From: Alloascoidea africana
Lineage: Eukaryota > Ascomycota > Alloascoideomycetes > Alloascoideales > Alloascoideaceae
NCBI GenBank assembly: GCA_030581615.1
Contig: JAKTTT010000005.1
Span: forward strand, 372,001 to 436,000
Direction of reading: 5' to 3'
DNA length: 64,000 bases
How positions within the stretch are numbered: position 1 is the first letter of the stretch; each line of letters opens with the position of its first letter. The position numbers and the translations under genes were made by a program. Of this stretch, positions 22,165 to 31,321 are shown piece by piece. Below the pieces are notes generated by a model that was not told the DNA's origin, searched no databases, and saw nothing but the letters and a program-made list of their open reading frames with translations.

Positions 22165-24156
22165 ATGGACGCGAACCGATTCATCATCGTGGGATGTCTC
22201 GTCGGCGTGTTTTCCTCTGCTACGCAGTCCATAGGCCTCACGCTCCAGCGGAAGTCCCACATTTTGGAAGAACAGGCTTGTGCTTGTGCGCCGACGGAGG
22301 GTGACCATGACTGTAACAATGACGATGATGGTGCGACACAGACTCTTCTTAGCAACAAAGATACCCAGAGAAGCCATACCATGAGAGATGGTTACGGCAC
22401 TATATCGCTGCAAGACGAAGATGCCCAAGATCAGGACAACGACGACACGAGACAGAATCGAGCCCGTCGAGATCGTTCTGGTTGGAACCTTCCTTTCCAC
22501 CAACACCGACACCAGCCGCATAGTCCATTCAAAACTAAATCCAATGGCACAATGACAATTACAAAAAGACGAAAAATACGGCCAATGTATAGACAACCAC
22601 TCTGGCGACTTGGTCTGTTGCTTTTTCTAATTGCAAATCTTTTCGGGTCATCTGTCCAGATAACAACTTTACCACTGGTGATTCTATCTCCGTTACAAGG
22701 AATCGGGCTTGTTTTCAACTCCATTTTTGCAACACTTATACTCCATGAACGATTCACACTGTTGTCATTCATTGGCACAGTCTTTGTGTCACTGGGGGCC
22801 GTCTTCATTGCGTTCTTTGGTGCTTTCCCAGAGCCAAACCACAGCTTGAAAGAGCTGATCCAACTGTTTCAAAGACGCGGGTTTATTGTTTGGGCCATGA
22901 CGAGCTTGGCGTTTGTGGTGATGTTGGTGATGTTGATAAGATTGCTTGATAGTTGGGAAAAGAACCAGCAGCGAGTAGTTAATCGAGAATCGGGGTTTGA
23001 CCAGACAACAACAGCAACAGATGAGGGTGGTTCTGTACCTGGGGACGACGAAAGAAACAACAGCTTTTACTGCTTCAACAATGGATTCCACTGCGAGTAT
23101 CCATACCCTTACAGGGAGACAGATTCTTGGAGGAAGCGAGTTTCTAGTCTGGTGCAGCGCGTTGGGGAATTTGACTGTACTGCCTTCGTTTATTGCAACT
23201 CATCGATAATAAAAGGCTTGTTGATGGGTACAGTCAGCGGGATTCTGTCTGCAAACTCGTTACTGATGGCGAAATCGGCCGTTGAGCTGGTTCTCGTTGC
23301 CATAAAATCGCATTCTTCAAAAGATCTAATCCAATGGCAGTCCTATTTCATTGTGCTCATCTTTCTCACATTTGCACTGACACAACTATATTTTTTAAAC
23401 TGTGGGCTCCGATTGTGCTCCACAAGTATACTATATCCCCTAGTTTTTTGCGTTTACAACGTGACAAACATATTGAATGGACTTATTTACTATAACCAGT
23501 GGTATCTGCTTACATGGACCCAGGTGTGCATGATTTGGTTCGGCACAGGGCTCGTGCTTTTTGGAGTAGTGTGTCTCTCGTGGAGATTAGAGCACAAGAG
23601 TTTAAGTTCAGGGGGTTTTAGTACAAGAAATCATGACGGGAACGAAATTTCGAACCAATGGAGAGAAGAAGTACAGACGCCTGCTTTGCCATGTGAGAGA
23701 AGCTCTCTTCTTGGAAGAAAGACAATATTGAGTCCACAATCCCGACACTCAAACTCCCGATACAATGGCAAGCTGAACAGATATTCTTTCCCACCTGGCA
23801 AGCCCCAACATGTGGGAAACGCATGCACAGGTAAGTTAGCAAGACTACAGCGTCATCACCGACACACCAAATCGCTGGGTGTGGAGAGAGAGACTGATCC
23901 ACGACGACAGGGCTGTTCGAGGTCGAGGTCAAGAGCAAGGTCGAGGGCTCGGATGGGACTGTCGAGCAACCGACGTGCGATACATCGGTCGCTACTGTAC
24001 GACGAGGATGAGTACGGAGCCGAATATAACGTTAACAATGCGGATGATCATGACGGGAATTGCTCCGACGAGGATTACTACCGGGAGGGCGAGTACATTT
24101 CGTTTGGGTCTCCAAAGCAAATGACTTTTAACTCTTCCTCTCTTCTTAGCCGATAA
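22165..24156 (+). CDS. NIPA-like (DUF803) membrane transporter
   Basis: The 663-residue protein begins with a membrane segment (FIIVGCLVGVFSSATQSIGLTLQRKSH). Next comes a long acidic, disordered loop of about 115 residues, then further helices: WRLGLLLFLIANLFGSS, TLPLVILSPLQGIGLVFNSI and FIGTVFVSLGAVFIAFFGAF. The final helices include GLLMGTVSGILSANSLLMAKS and FVLIFLTFALTQLYFLN-type segments. The PLQGIGLVFNSI...HERFT pattern and the SGILSANSLLMAKSAVEL helix are hallmarks of the NIPA/DUF803 family, related to EamA-type transporters and linked in animals to magnesium transport. Substrate in yeast is not established. The C-terminal 170 residues are hydrophilic, with an arginine-serine run (RSRSRARSRARM). 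The loop insert between helix 1 and 2 is long for the family. Confidence 0.8.
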   Translation: MDANRFIIVGCLVGVFSSATQSIGLTLQRKSHILEEQACACAPTEGDHDCNNDDDGATQTLLSNKDTQRSHTMRDGYGTISLQDEDAQDQDNDDTRQNRARRDRSGWNLPFHQHRHQPHSPFKTKSNGTMTITKRRKIRPMYRQPLWRLGLLLFLIANLFGSSVQITTLPLVILSPLQGIGLVFNSIFATLILHERFTLLSFIGTVFVSLGAVFIAFFGAFPEPNHSLKELIQLFQRRGFIVWAMTSLAFVVMLVMLIRLLDSWEKNQQRVVNRESGFDQTTTATDEGGSVPGDDERNNSFYCFNNGFHCEYPYPYRETDSWRKRVSSLVQRVGEFDCTAFVYCNSSIIKGLLMGTVSGILSANSLLMAKSAVELVLVAIKSHSSKDLIQWQSYFIVLIFLTFALTQLYFLNCGLRLCSTSILYPLVFCVYNVTNILNGLIYYNQWYLLTWTQVCMIWFGTGLVLFGVVCLSWRLEHKSLSSGGFSTRNHDGNEISNQWREEVQTPALPCERSSLLGRKTILSPQSRHSNSRYNGKLNRYSFPPGKPQHVGNACTGKLARLQRHHRHTKSLGVERETDPRRQGCSRSRSRARSRARMGLSSNRRAIHRSLLYDEDEYGAEYNVNNADDHDGNCSDEDYYREGEYISFGSPKQMTFNSSSLLSR

Positions 24157-24420
24157 CAGCCGCAGGAACAGGACTAACGTTGCTTATGCTGCACAGTACA
24201 TTGGGAATAAAGGGAATAAGTTAGAACGAAAGATGCTAGAGTTTAGAAGACAGTGGCCCTTGGAATGAATGAACAGTTATGACTAAAATTTATTTTGTTT
24301 TATTGGTTTTGGGGAAAGAGATGTTTAAAACACTTTTGTTAGTTTTAATTAATGTTGATGATATTTTATCACTAAATTTCATTAGACGGATATGACAAAA
24401 CAAGAAGAAGAATAGAGTGT

Positions 24421-25572
24421 TCAATTTTTTTGAATGTCATTAATGTAAATGTCAAGTTGGAAGAGCATTTTGTGAACGCGGTAGAGTTTTTCAATAAGGC
24501 TTTTCTTCCCTGGGCCGGACCCCTTTTTTATTTTTGTTGTTGCTGTAGTAGGAATAGAGAGTCTTGTAGTTTGCACAAGGTTAAAGTTGCGAGAGATGAG
24601 AAAGCTTTGAAGGTCTTTTTCAAAAGAGTAGCATTCGAGAAATAGGGAGACTATAGGATATCTATTTTTGGCGTTCATGATTGCTTTCACCTCATTGGCG
24701 TTTGCGCTAACCAATGGCGCATTTGTGCTTAATTTTTGAGAAGGAGAAGAGTTTGTGGAGGATGGGAGATCAAAATGGATGTTGAATTCACGCTGGAACA
24801 GGGAAATTGAACGCATTACTACCCAGTCAAGCATATCGTTTTGGATTCCTGATCTGGAGTAACGGAAACGCACGGCAAAGACGGTAATGTCAACCTGGAG
24901 AGTTGATGTGGTTGCAGTTAGCTGTAGGTCTCGAGTAACAGCTTGCTTTTGCTTTCTGGATTTGGATTTGGATTTGGAATTGGAGGAGTCCACAGATGTT
25001 GAGACACCACCACCAGAGACATCGGTTTGGTCTCTGCCCTTTGCACCAGTTGCCTTTACGAATTTCGGAGAATCTGCTATGGAAACGACAGAGATGATTT
25101 GGCCATTGTAATGAACAACTTCAGTATTTGTGAGGATTGTCTTCATGTGCTCTGATATTTTTGTACCAGCAGCCAGTTCCGGCACGTCAACGCCAAGAAG
25201 CAAGCTGCTCTGGGAGTTGATCAGAGTGGAGGTTTCCTTATTCAGAAATTCTGAGAGGCGTCCTGTAAGGGACAGAATGGCAACCATGATTCCTGAAATT
25301 GAGAGGATGATGGTGCCGAGGTTTGCCTTTAAGGAGGGCCAGCTGTCGAGGCCTGCACCGCTGTGAATCAGCTGCCAGGCCACAATGCCCAGCAAAACGA
25401 TGATCTGGCCACCAGTCACCGGGTGCCGGAATAAGAAACGGTTGCACTGACCCGTTCTTGCGTTCAGGGACTCGCCAACGAGACGGAGAGCATCCACGGC
25501 ATTGTCCTTCGACAGAGACTCGCCATAGAACCTGGATGGGTCCTGGCTGGGCTTTTCTGTGGTCTCTTCCAT
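24421..25572 (-). CDS. Two-helix ER membrane protein, possibly PHO86-like
   Basis: The 383-residue product has a hydrophilic N-terminus with a NRFLFRHPV segment. Two closely spaced membrane helices follow: GGQIIVLLGIVAWQLIHSG and LGTIILSISGIMVAILSLTG. The rest, about 270 residues, is soluble, with a basic KSKSKSRKQKQ stretch and a C-terminal helix. This layout (short N-terminus, helical hairpin, cytosolic tail) resembles Pho86, the ER factor needed for export of the phosphate transporter Pho84. I rank that identification as tentative because I cannot align it. The segment LLGVDVPELAAGTKISEHMKTILTNTEVVHYNG is clearly folded rather than low-complexity. It converges with the NIPA-type gene and diverges from the gene at 26108. 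Confidence 0.45.
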   Translation of the reverse strand: MEETTEKPSQDPSRFYGESLSKDNAVDALRLVGESLNARTGQCNRFLFRHPVTGGQIIVLLGIVAWQLIHSGAGLDSWPSLKANLGTIILSISGIMVAILSLTGRLSEFLNKETSTLINSQSSLLLGVDVPELAAGTKISEHMKTILTNTEVVHYNGQIISVVSIADSPKFVKATGAKGRDQTDVSGGGVSTSVDSSNSKSKSKSRKQKQAVTRDLQLTATTSTLQVDITVFAVRFRYSRSGIQNDMLDWVVMRSISLFQREFNIHFDLPSSTNSSPSQKLSTNAPLVSANANEVKAIMNAKNRYPIVSLFLECYSFEKDLQSFLISRNFNLVQTTRLSIPTTATTKIKKGSGPGKKSLIEKLYRVHKMLFQLDIYINDIQKN

Positions 25573-26107
25573 TCTTGGGTTGTTGTGCCAAGCAAGAAGA
25601 CTAGAAGAATAAAATAGAAGAAGAGAGAAGAAAAGAATAAACAGAACAATGAAAAATGAACGGCTTTTCTTACTTTGTCAGTCTTTTGCACTGCTCGTGG
25701 TTTCTTCGTTTCTCGCGGTGCCAATCAGCACGTTCGTACTGCTCACGGGGTGTTACCCGGTCATTCCCGGTGTCCGGACCATAAACCGGAATCCGAACAA
25801 AACCGGAATCCGGAAACCAAAACCGGACGGTCCCGCACAGGACGTCGCCCGGATATAAGAAACCTCAAGGTACAGGTCATCCCCATCTTTCTCTTTCGCT
25901 TTCGCTTTCGCTTTTCTTCCCACTCTTTCCTTCCTGCCCTTGCTATTTCGCTCGTCTCGCCCTTCTTTCTCCCAGACCAGGCCCGTTTGTCTTCTCGCAC
26001 GCCTCTGCCCGTACTCTGCTACTGCCTGTCGCTTTCTATCCAGATCTAGCCGCCAGGATCACACGCCAATCCAGATCATCGCTCATCCCGCACACGCATA
26101 CAGTTCC
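25573..26107. promoter_or_regulatory. Divergent promoter with paired CGG-N3-CCG and Reb1-type sites
   Basis: TTACCCG at 25753-25759 matches the Reb1 core. CGGAATCCG occurs twice, at 25787-25795 and 25804-25812; this inverted CGG triplet pair is the kind of site bound by Zn2Cys6 factors. A further cluster of CCGG tetramers surrounds them. A pyrimidine tract made of CTTTCG repeats follows at about 25890-25920, close to the likely transcription start of the plus-strand gene. Confidence 0.45.
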
Positions 26108-26785
26108 ATGAAGTTCAGACGACATTCCAGAAGTTCGTCGGTGTCCACCACGGGCTCCGGCCATGGCAATCCCAAGGTCAGGCTCACCAAGGAGGACGCC
26201 CAGCGTATGAAGGTCCGCACGCTGTCTGTGCACGATCCAATTCTGTCTGCGGTCAGCGAGGCCCAGCCCTTTGAGCTCGCAAATAACAGCTCCCATGTTA
26301 AGCACTTTTCGCTGGAAGAGTACGCAACCACGAACAACGTTGCGGATGTCTTTGGGTCCCAGATCCACAACAGAGACCTCAACAATCCGACTCGAGACCG
26401 TGATGAGCGTCCCTTGGACACCATCCGCGGGTTCGAGTACTCGATTTCGGGCGACCAGCGCTACACGGCGATGCTCGAAACCCCCCGCTACGGGTTCAAC
26501 ACGAGACATAATGTCATGATGGGCGGCAGCGCCAATCACAACTATGGGCCCTATGGAACGATCGACTTTAGTGCCGGAAACGTCTACGCCAATCCTGCCC
26601 CTGCCAGCACTGCCCCGGTCCAAGACCAGATCCCCAGGTCCCATCAGAATCAGAATCAGAATCAGTCCCTGAATCAGTCCCTGAATCAGAATCAGAATCA
26701 AAATCAAAATCAAAATGGAAACGGGGCCTGGAAACCGCAGGAAAAGAAAAGAAGATCCATATTTGGATTTAGAAGGAGAAAGTAG
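26108..26785 (+). CDS. Unknown fungal protein with basic C-terminal tail
   Basis: The product is 225 residues from ATG 26108 (MKFRRHSRSSSVS); the frame extends further upstream but contains no ATG there. The most distinctive part is VRTLSVHDPILSAVSEAQPF near residues 35-55, which looks like the core of a small conserved fungal family (I am reminded of yeast YMR295C-like proteins, without being able to confirm). The middle is hydrophilic. From about residue 178 there is an asparagine/glutamine repeat (QNQNQNQSLNQSLNQNQNQ) encoded by a CAGAAT-type microsatellite that is likely length-variable. The last residues, KKRRSIFGFRRRK, are strongly basic and could bind membrane lipid or act as a nuclear signal. 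No catalytic motif is visible. Confidence 0.65.
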   Translation: MKFRRHSRSSSVSTTGSGHGNPKVRLTKEDAQRMKVRTLSVHDPILSAVSEAQPFELANNSSHVKHFSLEEYATTNNVADVFGSQIHNRDLNNPTRDRDERPLDTIRGFEYSISGDQRYTAMLETPRYGFNTRHNVMMGGSANHNYGPYGTIDFSAGNVYANPAPASTAPVQDQIPRSHQNQNQNQSLNQSLNQNQNQNQNQNGNGAWKPQEKKRRSIFGFRRRK

Positions 26786-27665
26786 CCATATAATCTTTTC
26801 CCGCTAACGTGATTTCAATTGCTTTTCTATTTATATTTTTGGCTTTTTTTTCTAACTAATTTTGAACCGACGCTGACGTTGATGCTGACTTTGGGGAAGT
26901 ATACTTACTTGGCTTTCCTTTTCCTTTTATTTACCGTGGATGCTTCATGATGCTGGGCCATTTGATTAATCTCTATCTTGCTTTTTATTGTCTTCCACCC
27001 TTACTAGTGTTTCTGTTCAACTTGTTTACGCTCTAATCTTGTACACACTCTCCATTGTTTCTCCACATTCCCGCGAGCAGAAATTTACAAAACCAAATAC
27101 TGTGAAATCAACTGAGTATATAAATATGGTATATAGTCCTCGTATAGACTCTTAAATAGTTTCTTCCCGGACCGCTTTGGTATGTAATCCAAGGTCTAAA
27201 GTTTGCCGCTGCGGTATAAATACTAATAGAGTAGAATCCGAATGTCCCTGGCTTGGCTCAAGATCGACAGGAGTGGAAATAAAGCGCCCCTTAAAAAGAA
27301 AATCTTGGAACACACGTACTCTACCATTCCATATAGAAAAGCCCGACTAAAACTACACCTGCGAATCCACATCCACAATCCCCATCTATCTTTTAAACAC
27401 AGAATTGAGCCCTGTCGTTTCCCCGTGTATGCACGCATGCATCCCGTAATCGATTTCTCTTGTCATCTTGTTTTGTGTTTTGGTCCTCGCTGCTCAGCGG
27501 CCTGGAAACGGGACAAATATATATAAGATTTGAAACCCGCGCTACTGCTCTAAAACCAACCAAAAAACATACACACACAAACTAAGCGTACTCACTCGTC
27601 TTTTTCGATTCTATTATGCAACACATGAAAAACGTAAACAATAAGAATAAGAATAAACATCTATT
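26786..27665. other. Convergent spacer, 880 bp
   Basis: This is long for a spacer between two 3' ends. It contains T-rich tracts near 26830-26860 and short pieces of open frame but nothing recognisable. No tRNA T-loop or other RNA gene was seen. Confidence 0.45.
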
Positions 27666-28747
27666 TCAGGTCCGTGTGGGGGGCCCTTGGCCTTGTTTGT
27701 CCTTTGAGTTTGAAATTGAGTTTGAATTGGCATTCGCATTACTGGTATCCCAGAGCCCGTAGCTCTCGGACGTGAACTTCCAAAGACGGATCGTGCCGTC
27801 TTCACCTCCTGAAGCTACAATCTTTTCATCGGGGGAGTACGAAATCGAGTGGACGGGACCGTGATGGCCCCGTAGTATTTCCACTGCCGTGTTTGTGTTT
27901 GGCTCACTCTCGCCCTGCTCTTGGGGCTCCAGCTTGTGAATCCGGATATGGGTGTCGTCACTGGACCCAGTCACAAACTGTGTCCAGGACGACTTCACAC
28001 TCACACACGATGGCGTATAGTCCAACTTGATGCTTCGCTCAAGCAGTCCTTCCGAATTGTAGACACAAATCTGCTTGCCCACTGGGCCCACGAGCCGGCC
28101 GTGCTGGAACTCAAACCGACCCCCGGTCTCTTCTTGCAGAGTCAGCACTTTTACACTCCTCAGATCTTTCCCATCCACAAGCTCATAAATCTCAATCATG
28201 TTGCTCGTTATGATCCCAACCCGTTCGCCTTGCAACTTTACCACGTTCTTTATAGATCCATGCCCTGTGTCTATCCGAGACAGCAATTGTTGCTCGCCCA
28301 AACTGCCTTTTCCAATAGAAATCCGCCATAGACAAATCCTCCCGTTCAGATCTCCAGTGACCACATAGTAAAACCCATTTTTGCAAATCGTGCAACATCC
28401 ATTGACAACCATCTCGTGCTCAAGATCTGCCAGCACCTCTCCACTTAGAGACCACATCTTACACGTAAAATCCGCACTTGTCGTAAACACGTACTTGTCG
28501 TCAACAAGTCGAACACACCCAACCGAGCCCTTGTGTCCGAGGTATGTGCCTATCCAGTCCCCCGTCTTTGCGTCCCGTAGAATCGGGTGTCCATCTAGAT
28601 CGTGTTAGCAACACGCTCGATCTTTCCAACACCAGCTGGCTCCCAGTACATACCTTTGCACGCACTCAGGATGAAGTGCTCCGAGTACTGCAAATGACCC
28701 ACTGGCCTCGAGTGCCCAGTACATATCAGCGGAAGCGAGTCTATCAT
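27666..28747 (-). CDS. STRAP/UNRIP-like WD40 protein, two exons
   Basis: Exon 1 is 28747-28654 and exon 2 is 28594-27666, giving 340 residues. The 59-bp intron has GTATGT, GCTAAC and TAG. The join restores SACKDGHPILRDAKTGDWIG, a near-exact match to the known start of human STRAP ([28 protein letters not shown]). Exon 1 begins MIDSLPLICTGHSRPV. WD repeats include GHKGSVGCV, TTSADFTCKMW, TGSSDDTHIRI and GHHGPVHSISYSPDEKIVAS ending in GTIRLWKF. In animals STRAP works with the SMN complex and in signalling; in fungi the role is poorly known. The last 25 residues are an asparagine/serine tail outside the propeller. The start is 225 bp from the divergent CET1-like gene. Confidence 0.88.
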
Positions 28748-28972
28748 GCTTCTCCACCGAGAGTCTGAGAGAACTGAAGAGTTTGGACTTGGCAAGCCAG
28801 TAGTGGTCCGGGTAACCCCTGGAGTGGGGGGTTCTTGCGCTGGGGATTCTGGCCACCGCTGGAATTTTGTCTGGGGTATCTTCAATTCGAGACGGACGAG
28901 GCAGATGGACCTCACGCTAGCGCTGCTGGGAGCGGACAAGCCGGAGCACCAGCCAGAGCACGATTCTAGAAG

Positions 28973-31033
28973 ATGAACTTTCGGTGTCTGTTGAACCCGG
29001 ACCGCGAGCACGAGCACGAGCATGAGCACGAGCAGAAGCAGCAGCACTCGCGGTCGCTGCCTACCCTCCAGAGCCAGAGCCTGGAGCACCAACCACAGTA
29101 TCAGCCCCAACTTCAGCTCTGGCAGCAGTCCCAGGGACGGGCTTCTTTAGGAAGCAACACGGGCTCGCCATTGTCATTGCCCCTGCCATTGTCATTGCCC
29201 CTGCCTGGGTCCAGTGCGATGCCCGGGGCGATTGCGATTGCGATGCCAGAGGGCCCTGGGGCCAGCACCCCCATTCCGGTTCCCGTTCACGTTCCTGCCC
29301 CCCTGGCCAGAAACCACTCGTCTCCGTTGATGAACGTCGTCAATATAGGCACTGGCAGCGATCCAGGAGTGGCAATGGCCAGCAGCCACGACGCTGGCGC
29401 TGCTTCTCTGGACATCTACCGCCCTTATCGGGGATCTGTGTATACCAGACCAAATCCTCCTTTTCACGCCTACTCGCTTCCAGACCAATACGAAGAGAAC
29501 GTGCGGGAGATGAACTCGCCCTCGTTTCGAACTGTGGCCTTGGACTACTCTTTCCAGAACGTGGCCAGCGACAGAGACTTGAACACCTCCACCAGCATCC
29601 TCAGTCCCTCTTCAACCGGTGCACGAAAAAGCCTTATCGGCATAGACAGCTCCAGCTTGCGGACCCCAGCTGCCTCGCCTGTTTTGGATAAACTGGATTC
29701 CTCAATCCATTTTGCTCAGCACCCTAGAACTGAGAACCTGGCCCCGATTCACTCCCCGTTAACACCAACAAACTCCAGCATCCAGCAAATGAAGTTGCAG
29801 GCACCCAATATCCAGATCCATCCGTTACAAGAACAGAATTTGCAATTCCCCATTGCTGTGAAATCTCCCCTTTCCGAAACCAAAACTAGACCTGTAAAGA
29901 GTTTCCAGCCGGTGGAATCGACAGAACCTGTCTCCAAGTCTTGTGGCCAACCCCCAATAACTATGCCTACTGAGCACACAATAATAGTAAAGAAGAAAAA
30001 ACCCCAAAAATACTTGTGTCCACCCATATATGCTCAAAAATGGAGAACAATTGGAGAAACGCCTAATGTGGGGATGGTGTCTCATTTAGATGCTTCGTTT
30101 ACCGGAATCATACCATATGAAGACTTGATGCGTCAGGTTGGAAACTGGCTGTTTAAGCAACTGGATTCGATACCAAGAAGCAACTTACAATTTGTGGAAA
30201 TAGGAGCAACACTTGGTCAAATTTGGGATTGTGATAAAGAAGCGAGATTGGTTGCCCCAGTCTCTTCCGAAGCTGTATTATCGAGCGAAAACAACAGCTC
30301 ATCAATCAGATTCAAATCTGGATTGCAATCCAAGGCATTTGAATCGTTAAATCAATACCTCAAAGTCTTGGCTTTACAAAAACAGGGCACGAAATCGGCT
30401 ATTCGGATGGAAAAGGAAAAGGTCCAGGAACTACAGATTAACATTTTTGGAGAAGACCTGTCAGATACTGGTCACATTTACGAGAATGTTATTTCTGGTA
30501 TTAAACACGGTGATCTTGGGAGTAAAGGCCGAAGGTGGATTCAATCCAATTATAACTCAGATAAGGGTGGAAAATGCTCTGTTGAAAAATTGAGAGTATC
30601 GGACCTATTGATCTATTGCCCAAACACTCTTGTTGATTTTCAAGTGTATCTCAATCTCGTGGTGGGGTTGTCAAAAGAGGATGCTGAGACAAGACTTGAG
30701 GACAAAGCCCCAAACAAAACCAAGAAAACAACAGAAACAGGATATTTCCACCAAGCTACACAATGTCGGGTAGTTCTAAGTGTTGAGAAAAGTGAAGAGA
30801 AAGAGAAGGAGAAAGAGAAAGAGAAAGAGAAAAAAGCTATGAATGGAGAGATCAAAAGTGAGTACAAGGTTCACGTCCAACTCGATCCAGACATGTTGGT
30901 GGACGTTTATCTCCGGCTTAAAGAATCTCCAAATACACAGTCCAACAATGGCACTGTTTATGAAGAATTGATCAGGATTTTACTGGATAATGCAAGAGTT
31001 TTAAGTAGAAAAATTGGAGAGGTTTCTACTTGA
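28973..31033 (+). CDS. CET1-related RNA triphosphatase fold, probably catalytically inactive
   Basis: The product is 686 residues. The first 340 are disordered, with HEHEHEHE and glutamine-rich stretches. Residues 350-357 read PPIYAQKW, corresponding to the Cet1 PPIWAQKW peptide that docks on the guanylyltransferase Ceg1. Homology continues through DASFTGIIPYEDL and PVSSEAV. Motif A is FVEIGATLG (407-415), where Cet1 has FIELEMKFG, so the second glutamate and the lysine are lost. Motif C is YKVHVQLD (631-638), where Cet1 has EVELEIN, so all three glutamates are lost. The LNLEL glutamate is V (YLNLVV). The tunnel-family metal site needs these acids. The fold and docking peptide therefore seem kept while catalysis is lost. 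The frame is intact, so this is not a decayed gene. A canonical Cet1 should exist elsewhere. Confidence 0.75.
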   Translation: MNFRCLLNPDREHEHEHEHEQKQQHSRSLPTLQSQSLEHQPQYQPQLQLWQQSQGRASLGSNTGSPLSLPLPLSLPLPGSSAMPGAIAIAMPEGPGASTPIPVPVHVPAPLARNHSSPLMNVVNIGTGSDPGVAMASSHDAGAASLDIYRPYRGSVYTRPNPPFHAYSLPDQYEENVREMNSPSFRTVALDYSFQNVASDRDLNTSTSILSPSSTGARKSLIGIDSSSLRTPAASPVLDKLDSSIHFAQHPRTENLAPIHSPLTPTNSSIQQMKLQAPNIQIHPLQEQNLQFPIAVKSPLSETKTRPVKSFQPVESTEPVSKSCGQPPITMPTEHTIIVKKKKPQKYLCPPIYAQKWRTIGETPNVGMVSHLDASFTGIIPYEDLMRQVGNWLFKQLDSIPRSNLQFVEIGATLGQIWDCDKEARLVAPVSSEAVLSSENNSSSIRFKSGLQSKAFESLNQYLKVLALQKQGTKSAIRMEKEKVQELQINIFGEDLSDTGHIYENVISGIKHGDLGSKGRRWIQSNYNSDKGGKCSVEKLRVSDLLIYCPNTLVDFQVYLNLVVGLSKEDAETRLEDKAPNKTKKTTETGYFHQATQCRVVLSVEKSEEKEKEKEKEKEKKAMNGEIKSEYKVHVQLDPDMLVDVYLRLKESPNTQSNNGTVYEELIRILLDNARVLSRKIGEVST

Positions 31034-31321
31034 AGTGGAACTTGTTTATATAATGATTATTATTTTGTTTTGTTTTGTGTTTTTTTGACTATATTTTGGG
31101 GTTCCATGAGACAAGCACACACTCTCATCTTATTGTCTGTTGCTTTAATGCTAGTTATATTATATTTTTTTGATTTGTATATTTCATGTAGTTGTATGAT
31201 GTTTTTTGTCTAGCTTTTGAAGAAGAAGAAGAAAAAATAAGATAATATACAAAATGTATGTATAATGTTCTATAAATCTAACATTTGCCTACCATTTTTT
31301 CCGGTGTTTTTAATCTTTTTG

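Noticed and set aside
24001-24124. Basic frame overlapping the end of the NIPA-type gene
   Set aside because: Shadow of the arginine-rich C-terminus in another frame.
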